A DNA stretch of 64,000 nt from Microplitis mediator (taxonomy: Eukaryota > Arthropoda > Insecta > Hymenoptera > Braconidae). Below are positions 35,568 to 47,889 of this stretch, piece after piece (within the stretch, counting starts at the first letter, position 1; every line of letters starts with the position of its first letter). The position numbers and the translations under genes are program-made. The stretch lies in the NCBI RefSeq assembly GCF_029852145.1, contig NC_079969.1, positions 3,658,001-3,722,000 of the forward strand. Reading direction: 5' to 3'. Below the pieces are notes generated by a model. The model was not told the origin of the DNA and did not search any database. It saw only the letters and a list, made by a program, of their open reading frames with translations.

Positions 35568-36419
35568 CAAACCGTAAACTTCTTCATAATATTAAATTTT
35601 CCTCCATAACCTGAAATTTTTGAATAATTACATACCTCTAACTAAAACAATTACTTTTTATATTTTTTATTGAGCTATAATTGATATGGGTTATAAAATT
35701 ACACCTTTATGTTCCACGCGTTGAAACTATAAATTTTACAATCTTATAGTCTACCTTTTACGCAAATTGAATTACTTACTACAATTAGAAATCGCTGTAG
35801 AAACATAGAAAACAAAACTCTGTGAACTTAACCGATAACACCGACTTTCCATGCATGTGTGTGCATGTCTATCTGTCCGTCTGTGTATACATATCAGTAA
35901 AAATAGTAAATTTTCTTCAGCTTTTGAAAATTTTCCTCGTTTCCGTTACATAACTTCACCTTCAATAAAAAAAAAAACACTGTACTATCGTGTCATCGTA
36001 CCAATGACTCTATATCTGTCTTACATTTATCACGGAACAAAAAATTATGTATACAAAAAATTTTTCCATGAATTTCCCAATTAACTTCGAACCTATTTTG
36101 TAAACAAAAATTTAAATCCTGAGCTTTGTAATAACACTATTTCCATCAAAATAATATAATATCCATACATAACAGTATAAAAGACATATGTCTATATATT
36201 ATACTCACACACACATATATTTATATATATATATATATGAAGTTAAGTAAGTGCAGTTGGTTATACCGCAGTGGGGAAAAGAGAGAACGTCCTCAATAGC
36301 TACGTAAAAATACCATTGTGACCGATTCATGAATGAAACGGTACTTCCGGTGCGTGCGGGTGGGGACGGAAACAGTGTAGAGCGTTACGTTATATACCGA
36401 TGAATGGAGGACAACCGTT

Positions 36420-36484
36420 TTCCTTCTCCATCTTCTATCTCTCTCGCTCTCTCGCTTGCTGTCTCTCCCTCTCTCTCTCTCTCC
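36420..36484. repeat. CT-rich microsatellite
   Basis: A CTCTCGCTCTCTCGC-type stretch followed by a CTCT run. The neighbouring 36330-36410 is GC-richer and carries ACTTCCGGTG, so this could be part of a regulatory stretch. Confidence 0.7.
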
Positions 36485-36683
36485 TTTTATACATATATAT
36501 GTTTGTATATATGTTAGTAAGAACTTCAGAATATCAATAGGAGTAGAATAAGTAGCCAGAAATACCAGAAGCATGCCGGCTTTGACAATTTCACGCTTTG
36601 CATTTTTACACTGTCCTTTTTTTGACCTTCCTCTAATATTTCTATCTCTACTTGCTACTTTTTTAAACCGAGTTTTTACTTTT

Positions 36684-36715
<32 letters not shown>

Positions 36716-37031
36716 CTGATACTAAATCCGTATATATAAGACAACTTCTATTCAAAAATTTGAATTTTTTGATATCTTGTTAATTTTGTGTTTTGTTTCG
36801 AAATTTCAAAAATCTATAGCGGGTTATTTTTTGTAGATACAAAAAAAAGTTCTAATACTTTTTCGTGTGAATTCTTGTTCTCTACAAGTTTTGTTTGAAA
36901 GTTTTTTCAAAATTTTTATTTGTTTACGAAATATTTGCGAAAAATCTATTTTCGGGGCCGTTATAAATTTTCCTTATTAACCTCTGGGGTGACTTCTTTA
37001 TTTAAGGGGGAGGGGGAGGGATAGGGATTTG

Positions 37032-37069
<38 letters not shown>

Positions 37070-37412
37070 ACATACAAAAAAGTATACTTCTGATACTAAA
37101 TCCGTATATATAAGACAATTTCTATTCGAAAATTTGAATTTTTTGATATCTTGTTAATTTTGTGTTTTGCTTCGAAATTTCAAAAATCTATAGCGGGTTA
37201 TTTTTTGTAGATACAAAAAAAGTTCTAATACTTTTTTGTGTGACCTCTTGTTCTCTATAACTTTCGTTTAAAAGTTTTTTCAAAATTTTTATTTGTTCAC
37301 GAAATATTTGCGAAAAATCTATTTTCGGTGCCGTTGTAAAATTTCCTTATCAACCTCTGGAGTGACTTCTTTATTTTAGGGGGAGGGGGAGGGATAGGGA
37401 TTTGAAAATACG
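36716..37412. repeat. 374-bp tandem duplication ending in GGGGGAGGGGGAGGG
   Basis: Copies 36716-37038 and 37090-37412 share CTGATACTAAATCCGTATAT, TCTATAGCGGGTTATTTTTT, CGAAAAATCTATTTTCGG and the G-rich AGGGGGAGGGGGAGGGATAG. A TA microsatellite lies between them. The G-rich motif has four G runs and could form a G-quadruplex. Confidence 0.9.
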
Positions 37413-39317
37413 TATACATAAAATATTTAAAAAATAAGTATCTCTATATTTATGTATAAGGTTTTGTAATTATTGAAGACGGTCCTGAAATTGTTCAGTC
37501 GATTATGAAATAATGTTTATTATGTAATGAAATATTTAATGATAATGACAATTGATTACTAGAATATGATTGACATTGACGAGACTGATAAAAAATCGTT
37601 GACGTTTTGATATTTATGTATTTCCGGTATTTGGTGATTAAAAGTGTTGTAATTTTTTTTTATTTTTTTATTCTTCTGTCCGTAATGAGAGAAGTAATTA
37701 AGTATATGATAACTAATAAAGTAATATATACTCGAAAATTGAAATTAAATATATCCTATAACTGAAATCGCTTAAAGAAGTGATTACTTTATTTCCGTTC
37801 AGTATAAAATTACTTTAAATTGACGGATCGAGACGTACGGATTTGAATTTTTGACACAAAGACAAAAAAAAAAAACAAACAGAATTTGACTTAATATATT
37901 TCGAATTCAAATAAACCGCGTTTTTCTTTGCACTGCAGGCATGCGAATTATATGGGCAAGGCCAAGTATAGAAATCCTCAATCAACTATGACTCAAAAAA
38001 AAAATTTGAATTGTGATTTTCAATCGGGTTCTATTCACCGGAAACACACGAAAGTGCATCTCGGGTGTTTTCGGTTTTTACTCCCACTCTGAGTGTTCTG
38101 GGTACGAAGTCTCTCCCTTACGCATGCGTGGTTTGGAAATAATCGGTAGTGGGGGTAACCCGAAGTTCATTCTCTCTCTGGAGCAAGTCCATGAATTTCC
38201 GTTCCTACTGATCCAGATCCATTTGTTTTAGAATTAGATCCCAAATTACTCTAAAATGCGGGGTAATTTTTACCACAGTAATTTTCCATTGAAATGCTGT
38301 AGCAAAAAATGAAGTACCAGTTTTTATAGTGTACACTAAAAAATAAGATTTGAAATTCTTACATAACCTCTTCAAGCTCTAGGTACATTTCCGTGTACTC
38401 GCAATGCTTCGATTATAAGACTCGTAAGTCATATTCCGGTGAATAATTCAACCATTGATGTAATCTCTACTTATATTGAAGAAGATAAACTCTGACATTA
38501 ATCGATTTTCATATGGAAAAAATTCCATAAGCCTGTGGTTCCTTTTCCCGATAAATTATCAGACAGGTGAGACAATGAGCTTCCGGTTTCTTCCCTTAAT
38601 TCTAATTTGTAATTTAAAATTCGGAGGTAATTTTGCTGTATTACGCAACAAACTGCTAATTGGTTAACAAAAAAAAAAGATGCATTAAAAAAGATGTAAA
38701 TTTATGAAAAAGTAATAATTGACCTTTTATCAAGTGTACTAAATTATCCTAGTTGTCAAAGTAACTTGTAACAAAAAAGTTTCTCAGTGAATAAATAAGA
38801 TTGTATAAGAGAATATCTTGGACGTATATCAAATTTCAATAAGATATTGATTTTATGTCATTGAATGAATATAACATTTCTACACTTCTATTAGCCTTGT
38901 AATGTAGAGTAACCAGCCAGCCATCCCATTTTCTACTTAATTCTCAAACAACCAACACCTACGTGGGCGTCAGTAATCTCATTTAAATGATACTATTGCG
39001 TAGGTTGCTTTCGTTTATAGACGTTTCAATGAGTTTCAAGGACTTATATATATATAAAGTTCGATTATATTTTTCAATAAATTCAATGTATATTCAGTAG
39101 CAAAAAAGATCCTTTATTTTTTGTTAAACCACCCACGTAATATGTAGATAGCATATTTTGACAAAACACTTACGGAATATAGATCCAATAAATCATAAAA
39201 AGGAGAAAAAAGAGAATTTATATGAGGAAAATAGAATATAAAAACAAAATGTGTTTAGTCACATAAATATTGGCAATGAACAAGGATCGCATTTACAATT
39301 TACAAAAAAATAGTTTA

Positions 39318-39628
39318 TTACACACCCAGTATAAAAAGTATGACATTGCAGCCCGAGTGTGTAATCGCCTACCGAAGCCGAAGGCTAGGGTAGCAAAACG
39401 CGAATTGGGACTTGTAACCTTTTTTTGTGGTGTGCATACAATTTTTTCAGATTTGCATCTAAAAGTTTGAATTCTTGCCTTGTTTAGGGGGAAAATAGTT
39501 CTCTTTTCATATGATAAGTATTCGCGCATGCGTCATTTTTCCCACAAACAGAGGCAGGTTTCAACTTTCTCCGGTAGGTAATTACACATTCAGACTGCAA
39601 TGTCATATTTTTTACACTGGGTGTGTAA
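39318..39628. mobile_element. MITE with about 58-bp inverted ends and an NRF1-type palindrome
   Basis: Left arm 39318-39376 starts TTACACACCCAGTATAAAAA and contains TATGACATTGCAG and GTAATCGCCTACCG. Right arm 39571-39628 is its inverted copy, with CGGTAGGTAATTACAC, CTGCAATGTCATA and ACTGGGTGTGTAA. The interior holds GCGCATGCGT at 39524-39533, an NRF1-like core. A diverged relative occupies about 57830-58112. Confidence 0.87.
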
Positions 39629-39639
39629 TCTACTAATTA

Positions 39640-39740
39640 TTTGCACCTGCGGGAGAATTGCGCATGCGCAAATTATCATTGGTTTCCTCATAAGAGGACA
39701 GAACGACTTTTTTCCCGCTAAACAGGGCAGGAATTTTAAT
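39640..39740. repeat. Second, inverted fragment of the NRF1-palindrome family
   Basis: GCGCATGCGC at 39660-39669 is followed by TTTTTTCCCGCTAAACAGGG CAGGAATTTTAAT-like sequence, the reverse of the series in the adjacent MITE (GAATTCTTGCCTTGTTTAGG). Confidence 0.65.
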
Positions 39741-40029
39741 TTTTAATGCAAGAATAATAAAAAAATTATATTGTTAATTCTGGAACTCAAAAATTGATTC
39801 AATTATTTAATGAATTGAATCAGTTACTAAAATTTGATTAAAGAAATATCAAAAAGGATTTAAATTAGATCTGGTTTTCTAGTTTGAATTACCCCCGTCA
39901 TTGAAGGAAATCATTCATTCCAGCAATGAAAGGACTTTGACTAAATTAAGCAGTTGGGCAAAATGTCATTAGGAGCAAAAATAATATTGTTTACGCTGCT
40001 AATTTCTATTCCGATATAAACGTTTTTTA

Positions 40030-40345
40030 TGGTTCCATAACAACTGATCCCTGACAACTGATCCCAGACAACTGATCCCCGACAAATGATCACACGACAA
40101 TTGCTCGCGCAGACAGCTGATTCCACAGACTAGATCCAACTGATAACTGGTCCAACTGAAAACTGACTTCTAATTCATCAGTTTCATCAAAATTTTCCTA
40201 ACTTTGATGATCATCATTTCCGAAACCTTCATCTTCATCATTTTCAATTGAATGTCGGGATCAGATGTTGGTGCGATCAATTTGTAGGGATCACTTATCG
40301 TGGTATAAAATTTAGGGATCAGTTGACGGCACACCGTCTTTGATA
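40030..40345. repeat. CAACTGATCCC repeats with inverted counterparts
   Basis: ACAACTGATCCC-type words recur every 13-17 bp from 40038 to 40160, and GGGATCAG or GGGATCA words in the opposite orientation appear from 40257 to 40325. The block lies 140 bp upstream of the last eIF5B exon. Confidence 0.7.
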
Positions 40346-40484
40346 TCGTCTTGTCTTGTCAAAAAATTTCTTCAGAATTATTTTAAATTTCTAATTTACA
40401 AAATAAATTTTTTCTATTCGCGATTGTCGATTAAAATACTTCAAGTATAATGATATTAATTAACAATTTTTTTTTATGTTACAG

Positions 40485-40592
40485 ATAAGCAGACAGAGTA
40501 TAGATGCCTGCAAGGATTATTTCCGTGATGATTTACTGAAAACCGACTGGCAATTGATGGTCGAACTCAAAAAACTCTTCCAAATTCTCTAA
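40485..40592 (+). CDS. eIF5B: eIF5B last coding exon, C-terminal helices and stop
   Basis: It is preceded by a T tract and TTACAG. It encodes ISRQSIDACKDYFRDDLL then KTDWQLMVELKKLFQIL and TAA at 40590-40592. The SRQSID--KD-FRD----DWQL-VELKK-F-I ending is the conserved C-terminus of animal eIF5B, whose helices bind the C-terminal tail of eIF1A. With the four exons before it, the visible product is 216 residues, close to the final sixth of a protein that is about 1,220 residues in human. Confidence 0.97.
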   Translation: MSRQSIDACKDYFRDDLLKTDWQLMVELKKLFQIL

Positions 40593-40639
40593 ACAGAATC
40601 GTCTATTTATAGAACATATAATTAAATCCAAACATCGCC

Positions 40640-40645
40640 AATAAA
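40640..40645 (+). terminator. eIF5B polyadenylation signal
   Basis: AATAAA lies 48 bases after the stop codon, followed by further AATAAA-like words. It is the first canonical signal in the 3' untranslated region. Confidence 0.7.
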
Positions 40646-40699
40646 TAAAAAAAGAACAAATATAATATTTTTTTTTTATTAATAGAATACTTTTTTTGC

Positions 40700-43085
40700 A
40701 GATAATCTGTAAAAAAAAATTACTTGATAAATTGGAAACGTCAAAAATCATTTTTATAATTGAAATTTTTAATTAATGAATTTAATTATAAATATTAACA
40801 ATAATTAAAATAAATTAATACTGAATAATATTACGAATAGTTAAAAAAAATATAAATATGAATAACAATAAAAACAAATAAGTAAATAATAAATCAAAGA
40901 TATGATTATTATTGAATGATAAATAAACTTGAATGAATCGTTCAATGATCAATTTTCTCGCGTCATTCTTGACCTTCCAAGACAATATTCATTCACGTTA
41001 TTCACAACTCGCCTGTTTTATTACTTATTACATAAAAAAATTTATTACGAATACTGTTCATAAAAAATTTAGATCCAAAAGTCCACAGCTCATATATTTA
41101 TTTCATATAATATAAATTTTCACCGATAACTCTAGAAAAATATTTAATTTTTAATTCGAGTATTGTTTCATTTATATTTTCGACTACAAAAATGTCTGAT
41201 AACGAGATAAATATGACGATAAGAATTCCATTCAACTTAAGGAACCTGTTAATGTATTTTTAATTTATTCATTATAAATTATTAATGAGAATACGATTTA
41301 TTTCTATTAAAATCTAAAGATAATGAGGAAAAAATAAGAATCTCAATGACAGCAATTTAAATTTTTGAATTTACCGCCTTTTTATTTTCTTAGTTTTTTT
41401 ACGGTGGCGCTGCAGAGAAAATTATGGCAGCCATTTTTGATGCCTTAAGGAGGTTCGACCGGAACTAGTGAGTCAAAGTAGTTTTTGAATTTTTTCGTTT
41501 GCTAAATTCTCCTAATAGTTATAAAAATTCATTATTTTAATTTATAATAACATAACGAATTTATAAATTAATATTTATTACTTATTTAATTAAAGAAAGT
41601 AATGAAATTACTTGGTTATTTTTGACTCATATGATTTAATAAAAAGATTTGGCAACAGCGCGTTTTAATCTCTTACACATCGATATTCAAATTAAAGCGG
41701 GAAAAATTTATTTCTAATCTCGTCTCTCTTATTAATATATTTCTATCTTTGTTTTTTCTCTCAGCTGCTTACGCGACGTTGCCAAACCCTCAATAATATG
41801 TATCTCTGTCGATGAACGAGATTAAATAATAAAGTTTAACTTGAATTATTTAAATAATTACAACGGTAACACTATATTGTTAAAATCTTATCATATTCTA
41901 AAAATATTCAAGTTTATGGCATGTGGTTTTTTATTTCTTAAATTTGGGAGGTTAATAATGAAAAAAAATCTAATAAGTCATGACGGAAGCTTGTCCGCCA
42001 TAAGAGTCTGTGTATAAGAACTTAAAAACGTCATTTTTAAATCTTTTTTTCTAAAAAACTAGACGGTGGATCATATTCAAATTTTGAGAATACATAGATA
42101 AAGTACTTCTTTACATGGATACTAAGTTTCAAATCTTAAAGTTGGAAAATCCTTTTTACATTAGATTAGGTCGAACCTCAACGAAATATTTCATGCTGTA
42201 GTCATAATTACTTAGAATCATGGGGTATAACCTCGAAATTTCGGGGAACAGTTTTTGTATTCATGGTAACAACTTCCGGTTACTGTGATAACAGTTTCTG
42301 TCATATGGTAATGATGACCATGCGCATGGGAAAATTGCCCTCAGGAAAATAGGAATGAATCCTACATAAAGGAATTATTTTTATTTGAAATTTTTGACTT
42401 TACATGGCAAAGTCGGCCATGTTAGCCACCTGACGGGAATTGAAATGAACCCTTGCAAAAATTACTATGTCCATATGAATCGAGCTACGGAAATTTTAAG
42501 GTGAGTAATTCGTCTGCAGAATTTTATCCACTCCGAAAATTAAATGATAGGAATTATCATCTAGTGACGGTAAAATTTCTACTATCAATCCGATAGTAGT
42601 GAATATTATCTAGATGATTGTATAAATCATCTAGATCGTAATAATATTAATTACAAACCCTGATAGTAACTGTTATCATCCTGATGGTAATTTTTACTAA
42701 TTTTAACTATCTTTGCATTTAAAAACTTTCGAATCATTCGAGATGATTGGAATTTAAAATTTAGGATAATAAACACAATTACTTAATTTTCTGAGTGTAC
42801 TGACAATAGAGGGCTCTCCCCCCACTTACACTCGGGGTGTGCAGAAAAAAACTGTTTCGTTATAAAAAATTAAATTAAGTAATTTTTAAATTTCATATAT
42901 TAATTTCTTATAAATAATTGAATAATATCAGCATAAAAATATGAATTTATCTGGAATTAATAAATAAAAAAATAAATTAGTCATCATTGTTTTCGCTATT
43001 AATTATATTGAATACAATAAATAATTACAGTACATATGATATAATAAATAAATATATATATGTAGTTATCAGACTTAAATTGTGC
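40700..43085. other. Intergenic AT-rich DNA after eIF5B
   Basis: No gene recognised. From about 42530 to 42790 there are ATCATCTAGATAATATT-type words (GATAGTAGTGAATATTATCT, CATCTAGATCGTAATA) related to the array at 59.4-60.5 kb. At 42260-42310 lies a short ACTTCCGG-containing stretch. Confidence 0.6.
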
Positions 43086-43089
43086 AGAA

Positions 43090-43400
43090 ATGTGTCATGT
43101 CCTTGCTGGTGTTACAGCTGAATGTTGAGGACTGAAGAGAGAGGATAAGAGAAAAAGAAGAGATAAACAGTGACAGAGACAGTAGAAAACGAGCGCGATC
43201 ACGAGTAAGAGAGAGAAAGAGAGAACACGAGGCACCTCAAATACACCAGAGTCGGGATCTGAATGAATGCACGTCATTTCGAGTCATTCATATATCCGCA
43301 GGTTGTCCTCGCGCGGGTTCACCTCATTCTCTTGCGTGCGTTGTAAAAAGTTAGAGCGTTCGCTAACGTACGCAACGCAGCTCAAACCAGTGAGTATAGT
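43090..43400 (+). promoter_or_regulatory. Possible promoter or first non-coding exon
   Basis: GC content rises here. The stretch is GAGA-rich (GAGAGAGAAAGAGAGA), has CCTCGCGCGGGTTCACC and ends with CAAACCAGTGAGTATAG, which contains a good donor (CCA then GTGAGT). This is what a transcribed first exon of an insect gene can look like. I cannot tie it to a gene, and no TATA box or initiator is decisive. Confidence 0.35.
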
Positions 43401-44317
43401 AATATTACATATATTTATATATATATGTGATAGCATATTGTGTATAGTACAGTAGTTGTAGAAAAGGACTTAAATGTTGCACTGAGGTGAGGTGTGGAAA
43501 GGGAGTAGACTCAAGGATCTGCCAATGCCGTATATAAATTTTTACGTACCCTCATATTTATTGTTAATGACAATGATGCTATCGATGATATAATTTCTAT
43601 ATTCAAAATATTATTCACTTGGATGTTACACGGAACAAAGAACTGAAAGAATTTTTCTTTTACTGGGAAATAAATTTCTGCCTCGATTACTGGAAAAAAA
43701 ATCTAGTCCTCATCTAAAATTTAAAAATTGTACCCAATTTTAGGGATAAATTTTATTAGGGACTGGGGGTCATGAATTGGGACAGAATTTTGAAATAATG
43801 ATCCTTAAAAAAAATATTTTCCTGTAAAGAAAAGAGTATTTTAAAAATCCAGACAAATGTCGGTAGATAATTACTTGCTGAGATTTCCCGAGGGAGGATA
43901 TCCGGTGCGGAAATGTATCCTGTTCTATCAAGTTAAATCAGCGAATGCATTTCCGTTTACTTCTCACGTTCTTTCTCTTTCTTTATATTTTTTTGTTCTC
44001 TTTTCTTCATATTCGTTTTCAATTCATCAAATTATTTTACTTTTAAGTATATCCGGAAAATGCTAGAGGTAATTCACTTTTGTTCTATAAATATAACGTC
44101 GGTCGAATGTATAAAATAAAATTTAATATTTTATTTTTATAACTTTTTTGTGAAAACAATAAAATGTACGCTGGTATCAATCGTAATTGTAAACAGTAGC
44201 GATTTGATTCAAGACGGCAATTTTTTATACTGAAGATGTATTTTTTTAAATTCAAAAATTGGTACCATGTACTTCATATTTTTACATTCAAATTCGATTT
44301 TTAAAAAACATTGGCTC

Positions 44318-44390
44318 CAGACGGAATCGAACTCGCGACCTTTGAATTAGAAGTCTTGTCTACTATCCACTAGGCTGACGTACGTCCGAC
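44318..44390 (-). repeat. tRNA-Arg(UCU)-like sequence
   Basis: The minus strand reads CGTCAGCCTAGTGGATAGTA, then GACTTCTAATTCAAAGGTCG, then CGAGTTCGATTCCGTCTGG. The anticodon arm with CTTCTAA, the A box and the B box match tRNA-Arg(UCU) closely, but the acceptor stem is not convincing. It may provide a Pol III promoter, as in a SINE. Confidence 0.7.
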
Positions 44391-45916
44391 AAATTGGAAC
44401 TCAAAATTTTAACTCTACTACACAGAAAAAAAGTTTTCTTGAGTCAAGAAAATATTTTAGAAAAACTTTTTCAGGGAGTCAAGAATTTCTTGAGCCAAGA
44501 GAATTCGTCTTTACCCGGGAAATTTGAAATTTCAAAAAAAATTTCTTGAATAAAAAATATTTACCTTCAGTCGATAATTTTTTTTTCTGTTCCAAAACGC
44601 TAGAGGTCTCTCTATTTTCCATGGATCGGAGTCAGGTGAGGGAATTTGGACACTGACTGATTTTCTTGAAATAAGTTCTTAATAATTTTGCTTTAAGTCG
44701 GTAATTAATTGAAAACAAAAATTTGAAGTTTTCTAAACAAACACTTGTTCTTTTTAAATTTAAGAAAATTATTAAGAATCAAAAATTTAAATTTATCGAT
44801 GGAATAATTTTACTCAGTGGATGATAAAAATTTATAAATGTACAGAAATCAGACTACTATATTTTTTAGTAAATTGAACTTCTGAAGACCTTGATATTTT
44901 TTTTTAACCGTTAAAACGTTGTGTCATCCTATCTTCTTGGATTTAATCTTCTATCTTCATAACTTCAGATAACATATACTAAGTTTCGTTCCAAGTTATT
45001 TTTAATTTAATTAATATGTCGAGAGATTTATGTATTCTCAATTTGTTTCATTGAACTGTAGTCGATTAAATAAAAATAAATTTTATCAATTAAATGTTTT
45101 ACTGTTTTTGTTAATTACTCAATAAAAATTACTTGGTAATCATTTTTTTTTAATGAGTAAAAAAAAAAATATAAAAATTTTATACAGTGAAATTCCCAAA
45201 TTATAATTAGAATTTTTATGTCATTAAACTTAAAATACATTTATACTTCCGACTCTATAAATGAAAGGTCAATTATTGGTATCGGACTTATTCTTCATAC
45301 ATTTGATGTTCGATGATTAAAAAATAATTTTCATATATTTTCCCCATTACAAGTATGTAAATGTATTTAGAAAAAAAACTTGAGTCAAGAAAATTATTAT
45401 GAAGATGAAAATTTCAAGATTAATTTTAAAAAATGATATTCTTGAGTCAAAAAAAAATTTCTCAGATCGATAAATTTAAATTCTTGATTCCAGTATAATT
45501 TTCTTGAATTGAAAAAAAAAACAAGTGTTTGTTTAGAGAACTTCAAACTCTTGTTCTAAGCGTATTACTGATTAACAGTAAAAATGGTGAGAACTTTCAA
45601 GAAAATGTTTCTTGGTTTTGAAAAAAAACTCCGGCCTGACGTCCAATCCATGAAAAATAGAGAGACCTCTGTAGCCTTTTCATAGAATTTGTATTCGAAA
45701 TTTTGAGTTCCAATATCTCGGGCATACGTCAGCCTAGTGGATAACAAACAAGGCTTCTAGTAATGGTCTGCCATTATTATTTTCCGTTAATAGTAATAAT
45801 ATATTTTGAAATTTCAAAACGGCAGACGTGGTCAAATGCATTTAAAATTAGCCAAAAATCGATAGCTGTCTTACCTGAGCGCCCGCCGCGTCTACTACTT
45901 TGAGCTTAGTGAGTTC

Positions 45917-46039
45917 CTTAGTGGAAATTTTTCGGAATTTTCTCTGAAAAACTCAGTTCTGAAGTTCTACAGACTTTTTCAAAATTCTAAAGACTTTTTC
46001 GGAGCTATTCAGAGAAAAGCCCGAAAAATTTCCACCAGT
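45917..46039. mobile_element. MITE with CTGGTGGAAATTTTTCGG ends, copy 1
   Basis: The left end TAGTGGAAATTTTTCGGAAT and the right end CCCGAAAAATTTCCACCAG are inverted. The interior has AAAACTCAGTTCTGAAGTTC and AGACTTTTTCGGAGC. A second copy lies at 50057-50150. Confidence 0.82.
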
Positions 46040-46063
46040 TCCCGACTTATCTACGGTAGGTAT

Positions 46064-46264
46064 ACACAGAAAAACAGATATCTTGAGTCAAGAAAATATT
46101 TTTGAAGACAAACGTTTTCGGGAACCAAGTCAAGATTTTCTTGAGCCAAGAGAATTCGTCTTGGTTGGAGAAGATTTCTACTTTATCTGAGAAAATTTAG
46201 GTCTCCAAAAAAATTTTCTTGAATCAAGAATATTTACCTTCAGTCGAGAATTTATTTTTTGTGT
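46064..46264. mobile_element. Short ACACAGAAAA-ended element
   Basis: ATACACAGAAAAACAGATAT starts it and GAATTTATTTTTTGTGTGT ends it. Inside are CTTGAGTCAAGAAAATATTT, TTGAGCCAAGAGAATTCGTC and CTTCAGTCGAGAATTTA. It has the same ends as 19651-20548 without the expanded interior. Part of the family's interior also appears at 44423-44590. Confidence 0.72.
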
Positions 46265-46499
46265 GTGGGGGTCTTAATGTACAAAAATTCAGGTCTGGTC
46301 AAATATATACAGGTAGCCATTCACTGGCTCTTAGACTATCATTCAAAGGTCGCGAGTTCGATCCCATCTGAAGGCAGTGATTTTAAAAAATAAAGTTCGA
46401 GCGTAAAAATATTACGCAAACACTGGCATCATTTTCTTAATTCAAAAAAAAATTACATGATAAAGTGCCATCTGGAATCAAGTCGCTAGTGTCAAATCA

Positions 46500-47880
46500 A
46501 GAGAATAATATTTTTGAAACAAGAATATTCTACTCACTTGAAGAATTAAATAAATTTCTATCAAAATATTTTAATTCTCGATTCAAGAATAAAATTTTTT
46601 TCTATTTGAACTAAGATTCAAATACTTGTAAGAATAATTTCTCGTTTTCGATGCAAGAGCGCATTTTCTTGCGTTAAAAAAACAGAATGACGAAACAAAA
46701 ATTTAATTTCCAAGAAAAAATTTTTGATTCACGTAAATTTTCTTTCTGTATACGTCTGCAAAAAATCGAATGTTATTCCGTCAGTGTTAATTTCAAAAAT
46801 TCTTTACTATCGCGATTATTGTTACAAACTTTTATTTTCGTTCATATAAAATTTAATCTCTCATAAATTTTCAACTGATATTTTCCGATAATATTCTTCA
46901 AATACTATGCGATAAAAAGATTAAAAAATAATAATAATAGTAAATATAAAATAATTGATGCAACCTGTTTCTAGAAAAACGTTATAACCGTGGCTGCGTG
47001 ACTGCTTACGTTCAAATTGCTCACCTGTAGTCTCTATACTTTTTTAAAATTTTTGCTAAAAATTATACAAAATATACCTGAAATTTTTAACACCAATATG
47101 CAAATGAAGTTTAATATAAAGCGCGTGCATCTCGAAATTTCTCGAAATTTGTAACCGAAAATTTTGATATCGACCGAAAAAATTTATCAAATCAATAATT
47201 CATCCAATTACTTTTTATTAACTAAATTTTTACTAGATACATTTACAATAATTTTTTAAATGCAATTACAAAAAAAAATATGACTGCAAAAAATAATTTT
47301 TTTTGCAACAATCGTTTTTCAAATTCATAGTCTAGGAAATTCCGAAATTTTTAATTAAAAAAAAAATGACAGTATCAAAAATTTAAAAATTCAAAAACAA
47401 TAACTAGAGGACAAAAAAAAATTTCAAGTATTAGGCGCGAGATTTAAAAGTTACGTTCCTGTGATCCAAGATGGCCGTTGGCTTTCTTCAGCCTCAAACG
47501 TAAAACCTCTTACTAACACTCTGTAAAAACCACAAGCATTCGGTGTTTTTTTTTCTCTGGTCAACTCGCTTGCTCTCGCACAAGTGATACTTAAAAAATT
47601 CATCTATAAAAAATAATTTCCATTCACCAGAAGTCGCATCAATTGTCAAATAGATAAAAAAAAATTTCGTACTAGTAAACAAACTCGAATAAAAAGTTTA
47701 CAAAAACCTGGCAACTGAGAGGTAAAAAATAAAATAAAATAAAACGAAACGAAAGAAGAAGCGAGAAACAAGATCCTGAAGGAATCGCGGGACGCGGGGT
47801 AGGCTATTTCTGTGGTCGTAGGGGCCGGTATAAAATAAGCATTGAATGAATAGAAGGAGCCTGTTTACTGGCAGCCTACG
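46500..47880. other. Unclassified AT-rich DNA
   Basis: More TTCAAGAATAAAATTTTT-type words of the ACACAGAAAA family occur up to about 46750. After that I see only AT-rich sequence, with GC rising from about 47,740 toward the promoter-like region. Confidence 0.5.
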
Positions 47881-47889
47881 CGATCTCAC

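Larger units (their letters stand above)
24606..40484 (+). other. eIF5B giant intron, about 15.9 kb
   Basis: This 15,879-base intron separates domain IV from the C-terminal helices. The donor is GTAAGA and the acceptor is TTATGTTACAG after a T tract. Recognised contents are listed separately. Stretches where I can name nothing firm include 24620-25970, 26030-26400, 28430-29550, 30510-32190, 32810-34700, 35620-36700, 37420-39310 and 39740-40020. Two GC-richer islands at 33840-33960 and 34240-34370 contain CCGGAAGT- or ACCGGATG-like ETS motifs and may be regulatory. I see no convincing nested gene. Confidence 0.85.
44190..46500. mobile_element. 2.3-kb inverted repeat structure with tRNA-Arg-like arms
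   Basis: The left arm reads, in order, AGTAGCGATTTGATTCAAG (44197), the tRNA-like stretch (44318-44390), CAAATTGGAACTCAAAATTT (44389), GAGGTCTCTCTATTTTCCAT (about 44604) and AAACAAACACTTGTTC (about 44736). The right arm has the reverse of each: AACAAGTGTTTGTTT (about 45522), ATGAAAAATAGAGAGACCTC (about 45650), TTTTGAGTTCCAATAT (about 45700), a split tRNA-like stretch (45722-45765 and 46320-46380), and AATCAAGTCGCTAGTG (about 46475). The right arm is interrupted by about 560 bp containing two smaller elements. Confidence 0.82.

Noticed and set aside
44318..44390. A functional tRNA-Arg(UCU) gene
   Set aside because: The anticodon arm and B box match, but the acceptor stem is not paired convincingly and the sequence sits in a larger repeat with a second, split copy.
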